A stretch of DNA of 64,000 bases from Trochalopteron elliotii (GCA_024734555.1 JANPWX010000010.1:1540427-1604426), one strand, 5' to 3'. Counted from the stretch's first letter, positions 1 to 14,620 are shown. The notes: generated by a model not told the origin, from the letters alone. Made by a program: numbers and translations.

Positions 1-192
1 TGCTTTCCAAAAATCTGACCCTAAGCCCAACAGCTCTATTATTCTAGCTGCTGCAGCCTTTTCTGTCCTGCCTGGCATGACAGAGACCATTTCTGAAAAT
101 TGTCGTGTAAAAACTTTCTGGAGGTCATTTGTTTCTTGCAGCTGATACCAAAGTTAAAGTAACAGAAGGCTCTATGGGTGTTCTGCAATGTG

Positions 193-215
193 AAAAAAAA
201 AAAAAAAAAAAAAAA
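193..215 (+). repeat. Poly(A) run, 23 A
   Basis: An uninterrupted run of 23 adenines is visible. No recognisable processed gene copy precedes it, so it is treated as a plain homopolymer. It could also be the tail of an old retroposed sequence whose body starts before the window. Confidence 0.9.
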
Positions 216-3200
216 GTCAATTAGACAAGCTCTAGAAAAACAGGATCAAGTAACCACGGTGCTTGACATACTGACAGCTCATTACCTAGAAGCAAATGAC
301 TTAGGACTCATTATCCTGCTGATCACTCACTGAATTATCAGGAATCTAAATAAAATTGAACCATGAAATACCTTCAGTCAGGGAAGTTTTGTAGCTGAAC
401 ACACAGCGTGAGGTCCCTTTTGGACAACTGAGTTTATTACCTGTGGTCAAGGAGGATGCCCTAAAAGCAGAAGAGCAGAGGCTGAGAAGCTGATGTATCT
501 GGAGAATGGGGGACCTACTTTCTGGAAGATTGAAGAGGTTGGTTTAATTACCTTGCTAAATCCAGTTGAGAGAAGATATATCAAGGTCTGTTTCTGAGAA
601 TGGACAGGACCAATTAGATACATTAAATGCAGTCTGTTGTTTAGAAAACTGCTTCTAATCTAGAGACGGTTCATTAAAATTAGCACTTTCTAGGTAAATA
701 CTTCTGAAAAGGTGGTGCCCCCAGTAACCCCCCAAGGCACCTTCTTTCACTAGTGTTATAAACTTCCAGCTGTGCTTCTTGTCATTGAGGGCACTTTGCA
801 TGGCCTAAGTGGAACAGTACTTTTTCTTAATACAACTCCAATCAGAACATCTGGATATCAGTACCAAAGTCTTAAGACTATTAACAGGGCTGAAATGCAG
901 CAGCACAGAACAGCAACCACTGGAGTGGTGTCATGATAGAGAAACAAAGGCCAAACAACTCCAGGAAAAAGGGGCACATATACTTGCTGCTCTGCAGAGG
1001 ACTCTGTTTCCAGAAAGAGAAAGGGTATTTAGTAAGATAAAGAGGAGAATTATTACGAGATGAAAGATCATGTTCTCAGAGGAAATTTAGAATGGAATTA
1101 GTCAGCTAGACAGAGGACTGTGTGTAAATGAAGAACAGTTAAGTACAAGATTCTTAAAAGCAGTTATGAAAGGAGAAACTGACAGGGAGGTTTGACTTAA
1201 GTGGGAAGTTGGGGCATAACTGCAAAAAGAAAGGATTAAATAATTAAATACTGCAGTTTCTTAAGGTAAGTAAAAGAGGAAAATTTGACTACAGTATTGT
1301 GGAGTAGTAAGAAGCTGCTGAAGTAGAGGCACTATCTGGCAAAATAGAGAATACTGTGTGACTTTTTGGAGGATTAGAGTATCTAAGCATAGTCAGAGGG
1401 TATAAAATTAGATGTTGTGGTACTCAGTGAGGTAGTAGCTTTCAGACAAAAGGAAATGGTGGAAGACAGGCTGAAATTTGATCAGTGAAATTTGTGGTGA
1501 ATGCTGAATAACTAAGAATGAGAAATTGAAAATATCATGATTTAATGTCTTGGAACATTAACATCTGAAGTTGGGTCTTCTAGGCATGAAGTTGTGGGAG
1601 TCCCAACAGACCTAAGGTTTCAACCAATTAAATCTATTTTCCAGCACTGTGGGATTAGTTACATGTGCAGAAGCAAGGAAATTGCTGATAAATATTCTGA
1701 TTACTCACATATTCTGGTTTTGATTTAATGAAAAACGTACAAAAAAATCTAATGAAAAAGGAAGGGTATCATTAATTTTGGCATCTAAAATCAAATAATA
1801 AATGATCAGCTGATTAGTGATATGCATTTTGTTCTTTTAATTTCTTCAGTAATGTGTTAATGTCACATTATATAACACTTCAAATGAATAAACCTGGAAA
1901 TGAAATACATTAGGATGCATCTTTGTGTTCCTTCCCTGACTAGTGGACAACTTATCTCATTAATCTCTATAGTGGTGTTAATTTAAACAAACAACATTAT
2001 TTGTTGAGATTTGTGGCTAGAAGACTTAGGGGTTCACTGAAAAAATCTTATGCTGTTTTATTTTCAGAGCAGTGGGATAGATTTTATGACTTCTAGTGAC
2101 TGGAACATGTCATAAACTCTCATAAGTTGTAATGATTGTACAAACTACTGCAGACCCAAGTATTCTGACAGAGAATGTGGGCACAATGAAAGATGGCCAG
2201 TAACAAGTGGCCACAGGGCAATGGGGTGTTATGTCCTGTGCAAATTCCTTCTTGTGTTGGTACCTGCTGCTTAACCAGCACTGGGGTAAAGGTAGAGGTA
2301 AAAACTGATAAAAGTGAAGACCTTTGAGAGGAATAGTTGAAAACACTGAAAACAGATGAAACAGTAAATGTAAGAGTAACATTGCTGCATTCATTATATA
2401 TGGGTTTTGAATATCATAGATGTTGAAATGTCTAGGGTCTGTTTTTAGAAGTAACTGATTTTGACTCTGGTTCTAAATGAACTTTAGGAAAACTCATCTT
2501 TGCCTAGTACTTCCAAAGGGTTGTGGGGTGCATTATCTAATCTCACCAGTGTCTCTGGCAGCTTCCCTGCTGGAAAGGAAAAAAACCTTTCTGTAACCTC
2601 TGGGACACTGTGATGAGTTCATTAAGGTTTTAGTGGCCTTATTCTGTTTCTTTAGATCAGATTAGTGTTTAAGATAATTGAAAGTATATGGCCTCAGGGC
2701 TGTTAGTGTGTGGGAGAGATTCATATCCTACAGAAAAGTTGTGGGCAGAACCTGCTTCCTGCACCAGGTGCAAAAATGAAGATGAGAACTTGTTGTTCAT
2801 ATCCAGGTCAAGGCTTGCACAGCTGGCACTAAAGTTCCCCTGTGACTGTGAGCTACAGAGGGGCAGTATTGGGTACCACAGGCATCAGCAAGAACATTCA
2901 CAGGCTGGGTTTGGTGACACAAGACTTGGCTCAAGTGGGAGTTGAGTTTGCAAATTGAGTAACTCATACACAAAAGCCCTGGGAAAGAATTTAAAAATAT
3001 ATATTTTTCATACTGTTCCTGTTGAAATTTAATTGTGCTTCTGGCTTTCTCTTGCTCTCCTTTGACTCAATTAGAGATATCTTTATATGAAGGAGGGACA
3101 GAATTCCACAGTTGGCTTTGTTTGGTGCAAGTAGCTGGGTATGCTGTCATAGAACAAAGTACCTGGACAGTAGATTATATCTTCCTTATGTCTTACACAA

Positions 3201-4550
3201 AAATTATACAATTTGAATGTTTTGGGGGTTTGTACTACTTTTGTTTGTTTCTTTCATGGAAGTGAGTAGAATGTGGATGCAGGGAACCAGGGGTTTGAAA
3301 TAATTTCTGACTCATGACAATCTCTCTATATTTGATGGACTGAAGGATGGAAAACTATGCTAGGTGCCCAGTTGTGTTGCATTTCTTTAATCAAAGTGTT
3401 CTAGATCAGCTCTGATAGAGTGGCTAGGAGTGCTTTCTTTTAAGTTTAAGAAAGCAACAAATAGAATATATTTGCATTTCCACATGTAGCACTTCCAGTT
3501 TTTAATATAGAATCATGTCAAAATGTGTTTTTATCTAAGCCTTATTAGAGATTGATAATCTTCTGCATGAATTTTTCATGGAGTTTTTCTTCTGCCTATG
3601 CTGGTTCAATGATGCATTTTCATATGAAACACATAAAGCTTTTTTAAGCAAAAATATAAGTGCAGAAAATCCAAATCAGTTCAATTACACTTGCAGATTA
3701 AAATAAAGCTGTAATATATATCTATTGTATTGAAATGCTAACTCTATGAATTTTTGATCTGCTTTAAAAATGTAAAACTTGGATTTTATTAGATTAGCTG
3801 TGGAGTAATCTAGACTGAATAAATCTGTCTTCCCTTCATGTGATTTGTCAGTGTTTGTAGTGGGTTTGTACACACAGCTTTTGCCATTATTTTCCAGGCA
3901 ATAAACGCAGCCATGCAGAAAAGCCACCCATAAATGTCAGAAAACAGAGATATTTTGTTGCATTCCAAGGGCTTTGAAGGTCAAGTTCAATTCAGTTAGC
4001 TCACCCAGCGTGAGAGGAGCGTGATACGATGATGGAATGTGTGTTTGGGTAGGATATATATGTTACTGTCCCTGTACTATTCTATCAGGATAACAGATCA
4101 GTGAGAGATTAAACTTTACTGCTTGGAAGAATTTCTTTTGGAAAACTATCAATTTTTATAGTTTTCTCCAGCTCCTATTGAGATGCTGTGCAGAAATAAT
4201 GAATCCAAGGAATTTACAGCTTTTATCACAATGGAGATTGACTCCTGATTGTGACTTTTGGTTGCTATTCCACTGCAGGTATCCCATTCAACTACATGTA
4301 TTCACAAAATAAGTCTCAGATCATGGATTTTATTGTAAACATGAAATTGTATTTTGCCTTCTTCTGATGAAAAGAGGTTTGTATAAAAGCAGTTTCCTAA
4401 TTCCTAGAAGTGAGAGGTCAGCACAAAAGGCAAAGTTTTCCCACTCCAAGGAATCTGTTCTGCCAAGTCCCACTGCAGCTCAGTGCTTTGTGGTTACCTT
4501 CCCCTGCCATGCCCCACTTTTTTTTTTCTTTTTGTAAAGAGAAGACATGA

Positions 4551-4605
4551 TCAATAAAGCTCGTAATCAAGTTGAAGGCACTACCTTGATCAGTGCTTTT
4601 ATTGA
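4551..4605. other. Two-tier imperfect hairpin
   Basis: The outer arms TCAATAAAGC (4551-4560) and GCTTTTATTGA (4595-4605) pair over ten bases with one bulged T. The inner arms ATCAAG (4566-4571) and CTTGAT (4585-4590) pair over six. The terminal loop is about 13 nt. A competing 7-bp pairing (TGATCAA with TTGATCA) uses overlapping bases. The structure is seen in the sequence; any RNA or regulatory role is unproven, and it is short for a microRNA precursor. Confidence 0.35.
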
Positions 4606-5444
4606 GTTTCAGTGCCCGATTAAAGGAACTCCCCAGTCAACAGAGGGATGTGTCATCCACTGCTTGAGCAGTATGTGAGCAGTCATTGTGTCTTGTAGTT
4701 GCAGCGCTGCATAGTCTTTGCTATCTGGAGAGTCTCTGTGGTGGCATCTGATAACCTCTTGCTCATGTTATCCAAGGATGAATAATGAACAGACTCCTAC
4801 CTGTAGAAGGAGTACAGTTGTATTAAATGGGCAAGAAATTTTCTTTAAGTTCCTGCTGATTTGCAACGTCTTCCGGTGACTGTTTGAGCAGAAGTGAGTA
4901 AAGCAGGGTCAGATCATGTCAGTGAAGGAAATCTCTCTGCCAAAAACGTACGGGTCATTTGCCCCTCTGTGTTGGTACTGACATTGCATTGCTCAGTGCA
5001 GCCCCTCCTAAAAAAAGATGTAAAATGTAGTCCTGCCTATTTTTCATTGGGATCATAAAATAGTTGGATGTGTGCTAGGAGCATGCAGTGTTTAATGCAG
5101 TTGATCTGCATCCTAGATGAAAAACTCTGTTCTGTAGTGCTGTGAAAATAATATGATCGTTAATGTTTCCAATAAAAGTGCCTGGCTGGGTTCTGCATGC
5201 CTTCACCCAAACACACCCCCTAAATCCCCTCCCTGTTCCATGTGTGTCCCATGGAATGTTGCACTTGTGCTGGAACAGGCACTCCTTGGAATGGACCCTA
5301 ATGTGACCATCCCAGCAAATCCCACATCCTCCATGTGCCTCCATTTGCTAAAAGATTCGGTGCCCTGAAGGTTTGTAAGCCACAGGAATAGTTTAAAGTC
5401 TCTCTTCAGAGAGGACTCTGCCATGCCAGTGTCCTGATTTTGGC

Positions 5445-5463
5445 TTTTTTTGTTTGTTTGTTT
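5445..5463 (+). repeat. T-rich / TTTG simple repeat
   Basis: A T run is followed by three TTTG-like units. It is a simple low-complexity tract. Confidence 0.8.
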
Positions 5464-8400
5464 CCCCAACCCCTTTTTCTAAGCTTCCAATAAAGAAAAC
5501 AGCACACAGAAAAGAACTAGAATTAAGCTGGGAAGGTGTTTTATTCCCCTCACTAAAAGTAGCGTTCTCCCAGCTATATTGTAGAAAATTTCAAATTCCT
5601 GTTACAAAATAGCTGATCTCAGCCCAGACTTCTCTGTAATTAGGTCATGCTTTTTATCAGCTATAAATGGTTCAGCCTATTGGAACGTTACTCAACGTGC
5701 CAGAAGCAGACAATGCTTGGAAACATGGAATAATACATTTTGCTTTTCTGATGATGTATGTGGCAGTTATGCATGGATGAAGTAGTCTGGAACAGGCTTA
5801 TCCGAAGTAAACAGGGCGATTTCCATGTCTGATGGAAAACAGACAAATGGCCAAAAGAATTTAGACCCCGGGGTTTCCTTGCTTTCCTTGCATCCATAGA
5901 GGCTGCTCTTGCCTCCTGCCAATCCAAGACAACACTCCCACAGCTGTGCTGGAGAGTGCCTTGGTCAAATGTAAAACTAAAAAAAAGAAAACAGAAAAAA
6001 AGAGAAGAGACTACAAAAGATCTCTTGCAGCCTGACTGAAGTGCATCATCTGTGCTTAAGAACAGCTTCTTTCTAGTTCACCGTTACCCTTTTTTTAATT
6101 TTTTTTTTTTTAAAGACCAGTGTGTAAAAACTCGTTTTTCTCCTTTCTGAACCTGGACCTTTGCCTGGTGAAGGAACTGACTATTACTTGAATATTTTTA
6201 TATTTCAGAGCAAAGCCAGCCTTTCATTCAGCCAGACCTTAAAGGGCCCATATGGCTCCTCACACTAAACAGGGTTTGCATCCCTGCCTCTGGAGCAAGG
6301 CATTCACCTGCTGAGGGTGCAAGACTAAAATCAATAATGATCCCTTGCTTCTGTTTATCTTTTCATGCTTATGAACAGCAGGTGCAGTGCATAGACTGGC
6401 AGAGAGAACATCCAGAGGAACTTTCCAAAAGCACTGTCCTCACAAAGAATAGTGTGGGGTGAAGCTGGTGTGAATGGTCAGAGCAAGAGTCCTGCCAAGT
6501 AGCAGGCTGGGCAGGATCTCCTTTTTCTTCCAGTGTTAAATGGCTTTGAGAAGGAAACAGAGGTGTGGTGTCAGTTTTTTGTTAATGTCAAGTCTGGCGT
6601 GGCAATCAGGGATCTTTACAGAAGGAAATTCAATGGAGAAAATCTGGGCTTGTTCAGATGGTGGTAGGCAATTACAATTCATTTGTGTGAATTTCTGGTT
6701 ATACAGTTTTTGCTCTGTAGCATAAACTTTCCCCCACAGGCAGAAGTGAGCTGCAGGCAAGTGAAGGTTTCCAGCAAAAGGCATTTTCTTCACAGATGTG
6801 CAGCTTGAGAATATGGGATTGTTACAACATTTTATTTACTTTCATTTCTTCTGCCTCTGGGCTCCTGTCAAGTGTTTAATTTTATTTGTCTGATTATTTT
6901 CTTTCTTATCTAGAAGTTAGTGCTTCCAGAGGTTACATCCCAGTGTAGTATTTACTAAACATATAGGTATGTGATTAACATCCATTCCTCCTGCTGCATA
7001 CCAATCACACTAATGATTTTACTGCTGTGAGCAACATTGAATTTATCTCACTTTCACTTTAGATGCCATCACATTACCTTTTCTGTGAGTTTTTGAAACA
7101 AGAAATTGAGTATTTCTGGTATTTAATGTCAAATAGCAAAGAAGTGCAAAAGACTTTTAATAACTGCATCTTTTTTCAAATACAAAGATCTGCTGACCAG
7201 AAGTCCGCTGGTATTTTATTGTCTTCTAAGAATCTTTCTTGATGGATTTGTGGGGCTTTTTGTTGTTGTTTTTCTACTGGTTTATGCATTTTTTAGTCTA
7301 TTTCTGGTTGAAAGAATAAACTTTTTGAAAGGGATTTTCATGAAAATGTTGGCTGCTATAGAGTGCCTTTCAGAATGTTTGTGAAAATCCCTCAGTTACA
7401 GATTCAGTCTTAGGATGGTGCTGATCATGAATCTTTATATATTTCTATAGAGGAGAAAGAGAAGTCATCTGAGTGAGGTGTATCTGGCTGGATAAGAGTT
7501 AATACTCACATATGGATGGTGGGTTTTTTTTCTTTGAACTTTTCTCAGCAGGTGAAAAATAGCTACAATCAGGTACTACTTCAATAAGTAGTAACAACTG
7601 ACTGCCAGGTTGAAAGATCACAAATTCTTGTACCAGCAGTTCTATTATAGGGGAGTGTATGTCAGGCTGTGTGTGTTGGAAAGCTTGCCAAGGTATTGAT
7701 AAGAAGAGCTGGGCAATAATCCAGCACCAGAAGAAAAAAAAAAATCACCATTTGAGAGCTGTACTGCAGAGGCTTTTCTTTTTTTCTCCTTTTTAATACT
7801 ACTTCATCATGCAGAGACTACATTAGTGTTTATATAATATGCATCTACAGCTGCTGATGGAGTTCACCCTAGTTGTGAAGGACATCAGTGGATCAGTAAC
7901 TGGAGTTTCAGATTAAATATTCTTAACAGATCTTATAGAATGAAAAATCAACAACCTTTTTTAAAGTGTGCTTTGCTGCCATGGGGATTTTATGGGGATA
8001 GATATTTTAAATTACTGGACAGCTTTCAGCTGCAGTATAAAGTCAAGTGGCAGACTAGCCAAAGGCATGCCTTGCTGAGAAGTTTAGGTTGCTTTGGTGG
8101 TACTGTGACCTTATGGTGTGTGAGACTGGGGCTGTGCTAATGGTGTGTTTGTGCCTGGTAGAGTGGGGCTGTTTGCATAGGGAACCCTGGGCCAGGAGGA
8201 GACTGCTGAAGGAAGTATAGATTCAGCTTTGAGTAAGCATGAAACTGTTAGCAGGAACCATGGGATATGGGGAGCTCAAAGTGCTGGAAAGCCTGAAGGG
8301 ATAAGAATATCTCCAGACAAATAAATGCTCCTTCTTATCAGGCTTCAAGTTTAGGGCAAGAAGGAATAATGACACAAAATAATTGCTGAAATCTGGCAAT

Positions 8401-9233
8401 GCTTTGCAGTTTGAAGGTCTCAGAATCACTGGGGCTTTTCGAATCTAGTAGCTTCTTATGCATGATAGCATATGGAAGGCCTTCAAAATACTTCAACAGT
8501 TACTCCTTAAAACTTGGAAGTTCTTTGCCTTACATGATTTCATATCATTACTTAAATAAGTGTGCTCTTTCTGATGGGAATGCTGTATGTAATAAAGTTG
8601 TGCAGTTACCTGAGACTAATAAAAGGAGTTTACATATAGGAGGATTATCTCTTACATAAGATTTTTAATACAGACTGCTGCTGTTACATCAATTATTTGG
8701 ACTGTGCTGATTACTGTTTTGTTCATTGCTCAGGTCTTACCCCAGTAAGCCTGAACCCACTCTGCACAGTTGTGGCTTTAATGAAAGATATGATTGAATA
8801 TGTTGAGCTGCTATGAACCTAGACACACTACCTCTGAATTGTGAATCATCGTGAAAACTGAATTATGTAACAAGTTTTCAACAAATGACAGCAACACAAG
8901 AGGTACAGTGAGCTGTGTTTTGAGAGCCCTTGACCTGCCTTAGCCACAGTAAAGGCCAGAGCTCCTGCAGAGAAGGCATGCAAGAAGTAATGTGTCTTCT
9001 ATTCATGCCTGCTTGAACACCACAGTCCTCAAACACAGTCCTGATTCATGGTACCTTCTTATGGGAAACACTTTTCAGGATAAAACTCACATGTTTCTTT
9101 CATTGTAACTCCCTATTTTTAGGTACACTGCATTTCCTGCATTACTTCTTCATCAGTGAACTTCATTTTTGCTCTTATTTCTCAGCTTCCTGGCTGCTTA
9201 CATTCCAGTTAAACAAAGATGTCCTTCTCCAGG

Positions 9234-9249
9234 AAAAAAAAAAAAAAAA
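9234..9249 (+). repeat. Poly(A) run, 16 A
   Basis: Sixteen adenines follow a non-repetitive stretch, with no recognised element attached. Confidence 0.85.
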
Positions 9250-10520
9250 GTTGCTTTAATCTTAATTTTACTGGTTTTTGAACCCAAACCCAGATCTTAC
9301 TGGTGATATAACCCCTACCAGCTTTGTTCTTCTCTCCTCCTAAGAGAGAAACACTGACAGCAATCTCCTGTGGAGTCTTTGAACATATTCAGGTTAACTT
9401 TCGCTTCTGGAATAGAAGAAAGTAAATCTTCAGCTACTGATGTTATGCAAATGAAGTTTGACACATGACTATTTCTAGAAGGATTTTTGCTATATAGTCT
9501 TACTCTCTTTGAAAACTTCTAGGACCCCTGCTTGACTATCTCTTCAGCAGCCCTGTTATAGGGAGTTTCAGGACAAAAGAAATAGCTGGAAGGCATGTTT
9601 TTTTTCCAATACCAGTGAAATCAGTAAGGTATACTGAGCTAGAGTGCTGAAAGAATTTCATTTAATGCTCTCTTGTAATAGAAAGTAGCTTTTAAATGGG
9701 ATGCTCAATACTATAAAAGAGAAAATTAAATAAAACTATTTTTTACATATAGTGGTCTACAAAATGAAACAAATTCAGTAAGTGTAGCCATTATTGTTTT
9801 CAATTGGTGTTATACTTGAGTAAAAACTGAAACCCTGCATCAGTCCTATAATGAAAGTAGTATGATGTGCAGAGATATTAAAAAAGTGTCGAGTTACTCA
9901 CTCTGCCCATAAAGGTAGGTATTGTGAAAATAATACAATATTACTGCTTATTGTGTCATCTGAGAGACTCAAAGCCCTCACACAAATCTTTACCTTTCAT
10001 TTGTCCTTCCAAGCTCAGTGCTGCCATGTATCTATAAAATAAAAGAAAGAGTGAGTACTGAAGAAAATCAATTTATGAAAAAAGGCTTATTTGCACTTGC
10101 TGTTTGGGGCATGGTTCCTAGGGTTCTTTACTGGAATCTTTGATAATACCATGTTCAACTTTGTCTTTGAACAAATTCAGGCAGTTACTTGTGATAGAAA
10201 CAATAAGGCTGAAAAACAAAATAGTTCTTGAATGAAAGTTTTGGAGTTGAGTAAAAGTCTTCTTCTCTTCAGTTCTTTGTGATCTTAGGGAAGTTGATTT
10301 CAACCTCAGTTTATGCACCTGTGAAATGAGTTTTTACTGTGAAACTCACTAGGATGGGGATTTATTCCTGCTTGTGAAGTGGTTTGATAGTCTCTGCCAT
10401 ATAATACATGCCAGGTGGCAGGGCGTTGTGCTCTGGCTAGAAAGTAGAATAAAGGTACTTAGTACAGATCTCAGTGAGATTTACAACTTAAGAAATTATC
10501 TTCCTATGCTGAAAATATTT

Positions 10521-10542
10521 CCTTCCTCCCTCCCTCCCTCCT
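10521..10542 (+). repeat. CCTC/TCCC simple repeat
   Basis: A pure pyrimidine tract is built of four-base TCCC units (about four perfect units plus an imperfect start). Confidence 0.85.
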
Positions 10543-11146
10543 AGACAACTGTATGCAACACAAAAAAATGTTTGTGTCTTATTATTCTGTCAGGTATTAT
10601 TGAACTGTAAAAAAATGATCTTGTCATCTCACACTTCTTAACAGATTATGAAAGAAAAATGACTAAAACTTGTTCAGACTGTCAAGTTCCTGCCAATGTG
10701 AAACGCCAATGAATCACCCTGGCACTGGTAATTAGCCAAAACTAGATGATATGAAGCACAGAAATAGTGCTTGGGACCATGTTGTCAAATACATATATTT
10801 ATACCCCTGAAAGTAGTTATTGTTTTATTCCCATGAAGTTTTTAATTAAATTCTATCCAGCAGACTAGTATGACACTCCTGTTTTTATTTCAATTCTTAC
10901 TTTAACAACCTAGATATAAATAGAATGTGATTCATGCCTACTAGGTATTGATTTTGATATACATACTAGACAGAATGAGCTTGGTGTCTGAGAAATCACT
11001 GACACCAAAAGTGGGATGATGCTGTTGTGGGGATTGAGTAAAAAGAATTAGAAGTTACTGTTTAGTCCTAGGGAGTGCTTTTGGCCCATTGGGGTCTCAG
11101 GTATTGCAGTTCATGTACTCTGGTCTCAAGTTTCTCCTCTTCTGCC

Positions 11147-11161
11147 TTTTTTTTTTTTTTT
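11147..11161 (+). repeat. Poly(T) run
   Basis: Fifteen thymines are followed by a further short T run. It is low complexity. Confidence 0.8.
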
Positions 11162-11914
11162 CCTTTTTTGACCTGGGAATGATCCTGTAGGTGGACTTAG
11201 TCTCATTAACAAAAGGTGAACTCCTTCACTCTTCTGCCACAGGATCCTGTATTCATGAGAAGGGGAATTTTGTTCTTGCCACTGTCATCTAGGCTAGTCA
11301 GGTACTATAGTGACTGTAATAAAATGTAACAAAAACTAATATACCATGCAAGTCGTCCAGCCAAGAAACTCTTTAACATATGTCTTACTGTGTACTCCTC
11401 ACTGAGTATGTGAAAAATGGGAAACATTTAAAAGATGTTCATAACTGAATATACATTTCTTATGTAGATGTTGTCAGTATCAAAATGTCTACATTAAGTT
11501 AGCTAAAAAAAAGAAGGGATTGATTGAGATTTATGCACAGGATATGTCCATGTTAGAGAAACATTTCTTTTGTTAAGAGACAATTTGCATTCATAACTGA
11601 AAATTAAGAAGGAATAAGATTTGTTTCTCTGCAGACTTACTAATTAGTGTTGGTTTAGCTCTCCCAAATGGTAGGATGTGTGAGTATTTAAAATGTTGAT
11701 GCAGACAAATTTTGAGACAAATTACAATTTGGTATTCATCCCTCTATATAGCTTTAGACTTCTTTGTCATATCCTAATGACATGTAGAATTTCTGGATTC
11801 TCAAATGCTAAATTTGAAGTTTTATCAGAGGACCAATAACAAAATCCATTTATCTGCAGTAAAGGAGATTTTACAAGAAGCAGTAAATAACAAATAGCAC
11901 CTGGGTTTGGTTCT

Positions 11915-11948
11915 CTTTTTTTTTGTTGTTGTTTTGTTTGTTTTTTTT
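11915..11948 (+). repeat. T-rich TTG/TTTG tract
   Basis: T runs are interrupted by TTG and TTTG units over about 34 bases. The tract ends in a TTTTTTAG that resembles an acceptor, but no coding frame follows it. Confidence 0.75.
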
Positions 11949-12759
11949 AGTGAGCAGGTAAAGAACATAGGGACTTAAGGGAATCAAATTACTTTTAGAA
12001 GTGCCCTGTACAATACTCGTGGCCACTGAGCAGACTTTACTTGGTGCTTTAAGAAGGCTAAAATTATGAAAAGTATGTGCTTCGGTGTTTTTCAGTATTT
12101 GTACAGTGAAATTTATGGAGCTACTGAAATGCCAATTTGCAGTAGTCTTTCCCACTGAGAATGTCTATTGTTGGATCTCATGCCTTCAACAAAAATTGCA
12201 GGGGAACTGAATACTTAATACAAATGTCCTTTGTACAGGTTGATAAGTAAACATTGTGTTTGCATATGGCTAGATCTTTTTTTTCCCCAAAACAATTTCA
12301 ACAGATGCCTTAATTCTGTTCTGTTGTAAAAATTCCTTTCTTTCATTTGAATGTTCTTGTTAGTGGAAATTCTTTCTGGCTAAGCAGCACACAGAGAATC
12401 TTTGTTGTTTTCCTTTTCAAGCAATATTTTCTTACATAAAAAAGCAAAAGGACACAATTTTTCTTTCATCTGGTATTACACTGCATTTAAAGAAAAGAAA
12501 TATAAAAATCAGGTGGCTTCCTAAAAATTTAGCTACACAATCTGAATTCTTCTCAGGACAAGGGCTGTTTAGAACAACTCCTTGTGAGAAGCACATAAAG
12601 CTGATTGCACTGTTTTCAAGTTCAGAGCAGATCTGCCCGAGATAAAGGAAGTAAAAAGTGATATTCAATAAACCAGGAAGATAGGATATGTGGAAATCAG
12701 GTAGTAGCAATCTTGCTTCCTTGCTTCCTGTTTTGATTGAAACATGCTCATGTAGTGGA

Positions 12760-13480
12760 ATGAGACTCTAGATTCCCCTTTAAATATTTGCAATATTTTA
12801 ATTCTGATTTGCAATAAATAATATGACTAATCCATGCTCCCTCTCATTGCTTTATGATTATCACTTGCACTGCACATCTTGGCTGCTCTTAGCACTTACA
12901 AGGCTCTGATATATAGCTAAATGTTTCTGACTCCATCTGCTACAAAGAGAAGTGACACAGAAGTGCTCCCCAGCCATTTTATTGCAATTTAATGTAAATC
13001 TGTTACAATGCAGATGATGAAAAGTGCAGTGGCTTCCATGAATTCTGAAAGCTGCGATTGGGTTGTGGCTGCTGCGCTGCCCTCTGAAGATTTGCTGGGT
13101 TTAATTTTACATTGCACAGCCATTAGCTGACTGAGATTCCTCACTGAATCATGCTGCCAAAATACTTCTTCATCCTCCTCTTCCATTTCTCCTCACAGTG
13201 ACCTCGTTCCCCCAAGTATTCCAGCCCAGTCTCTCATTGCTTTTATCTTACAAATTGTAACCTCCCAGTACATCAGAACACAGAGCCATGCAATTGACCC
13301 CTGCAGTGGATTATTTTGTTAACTCTTGTTTGTGGGAATATCATAACATCCCTTCCAATTTGCTGCGGGCTCATTGTGATTCTCACTGTTGTGCAAAGAA
13401 CAGATTCATCTTACCTGGTTGCAATGAGAGCTTGCCTTTACCATGGCATCACATGTGATCTTACTGCAGTCGTGTAAAAA
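12760..13480. promoter_or_regulatory. Candidate conserved non-coding element
   Basis: This stretch differs in texture from its surroundings. It has few homopolymers and no repeat signature, with balanced base use around AT-rich factor-like words (TTTATTGCAATTTAATG near 12980, ATTATCACTTGCACTGCACA near 12857, GATGATGAAAAGTGCAGTGG near 13010). It ends about 1.2 kb upstream of exon A. A minus-strand open frame of 65 codons overlaps it but shows no domain. The element call is an inference from appearance only. Confidence 0.2.
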
Positions 13481-14620
13481 AAGTAGTGTTAAATGTGTTC
13501 TGTGCTGATTAGTTGGTGGTATTTGTAGATGGGAATTGGGGTGATCAGATTCTGTCATCCAGCATTAAGTGTTATTATACACTCATGGATAGGCCCTTAG
13601 GCAAATGATTTTTTTCCCCTGTATTTTCTGTAAATGTTACTGTTTAGAATGATAGAATTACCTTCAGTAGAGTAATTAAACTGTGGCAAATTAGGTAAAC
13701 CCAGAATGTAATTAAAGTACAGTAAAAACTCCTGTAAATGATAATTGTTTCATTCCCTCTGGGAAAATGTGAAAATAATCTTTTTGATAGAGTATCATAT
13801 CTAGAATCTTTACGCATGCCAGCTGACATGTTTGTCCTTAAGTAATTTATCTGGAAGTAATTGACTGCGGTATTTAAAAATAGCTAAAAATAAGGAGAAT
13901 ATATTTTCTTACAAGTTTTTCACCTGCAGACTGGGGAGTTACCCAGGGAAAAAGTTGTGATCTTTCTGTGATTACGTTCTCCAGTCCAACTGACTGGATG
14001 GGGTAGAGGCAGAAGGGAAGGACTAATTAGACACAGACTTCAGATTGGTTGAATTATTAACAGTGGAGGTCATCTTGTCCGAAATAATAATGCCTTACTT
14101 TGTAAATTCATGAAGCTGGAATAAGGCAGAAAGTGGTGCTGACTTCACCAACAATTTATTCTAAAGTATTTAAAGTTAGAGCATGAATTTTGTTGCATGG
14201 AATGATCTCTAGTGATGGTGATCTTCCCAGTAAACCTTGTGTGGTGTCACTGCAGATGGCATCTTCCTTTTGTGTATTGTCATCCCTAGAAAACTGATGA
14301 CTTTGAGTGAAGACTTTGGTACGGATGTTTACATAAAATCTTTGTTCCAAATGCAAATAAAATTGAAAGTTGATAGACGTTTTTTGAACCTTAAAAAAAA
14401 GGCTTGGGTTTGTTTTTTTTGTGAGCAAAACTGACTCATTTGCAACCAGTTCTAAAAGAAACTCTGCAAACCTCTGAAGTGCAAATTTATTGAAATAAAA
14501 CAATTGAGTCACCTGAGTCCTTGTGCTCCTGCAGCAAGGTGGCTACCAGAGGAATAATTTCACATAAAGCTTTCTCAAGTGTTTTTCCTTCATCCTCCAA
14601 CTGAAGATATGTATTTTTTT

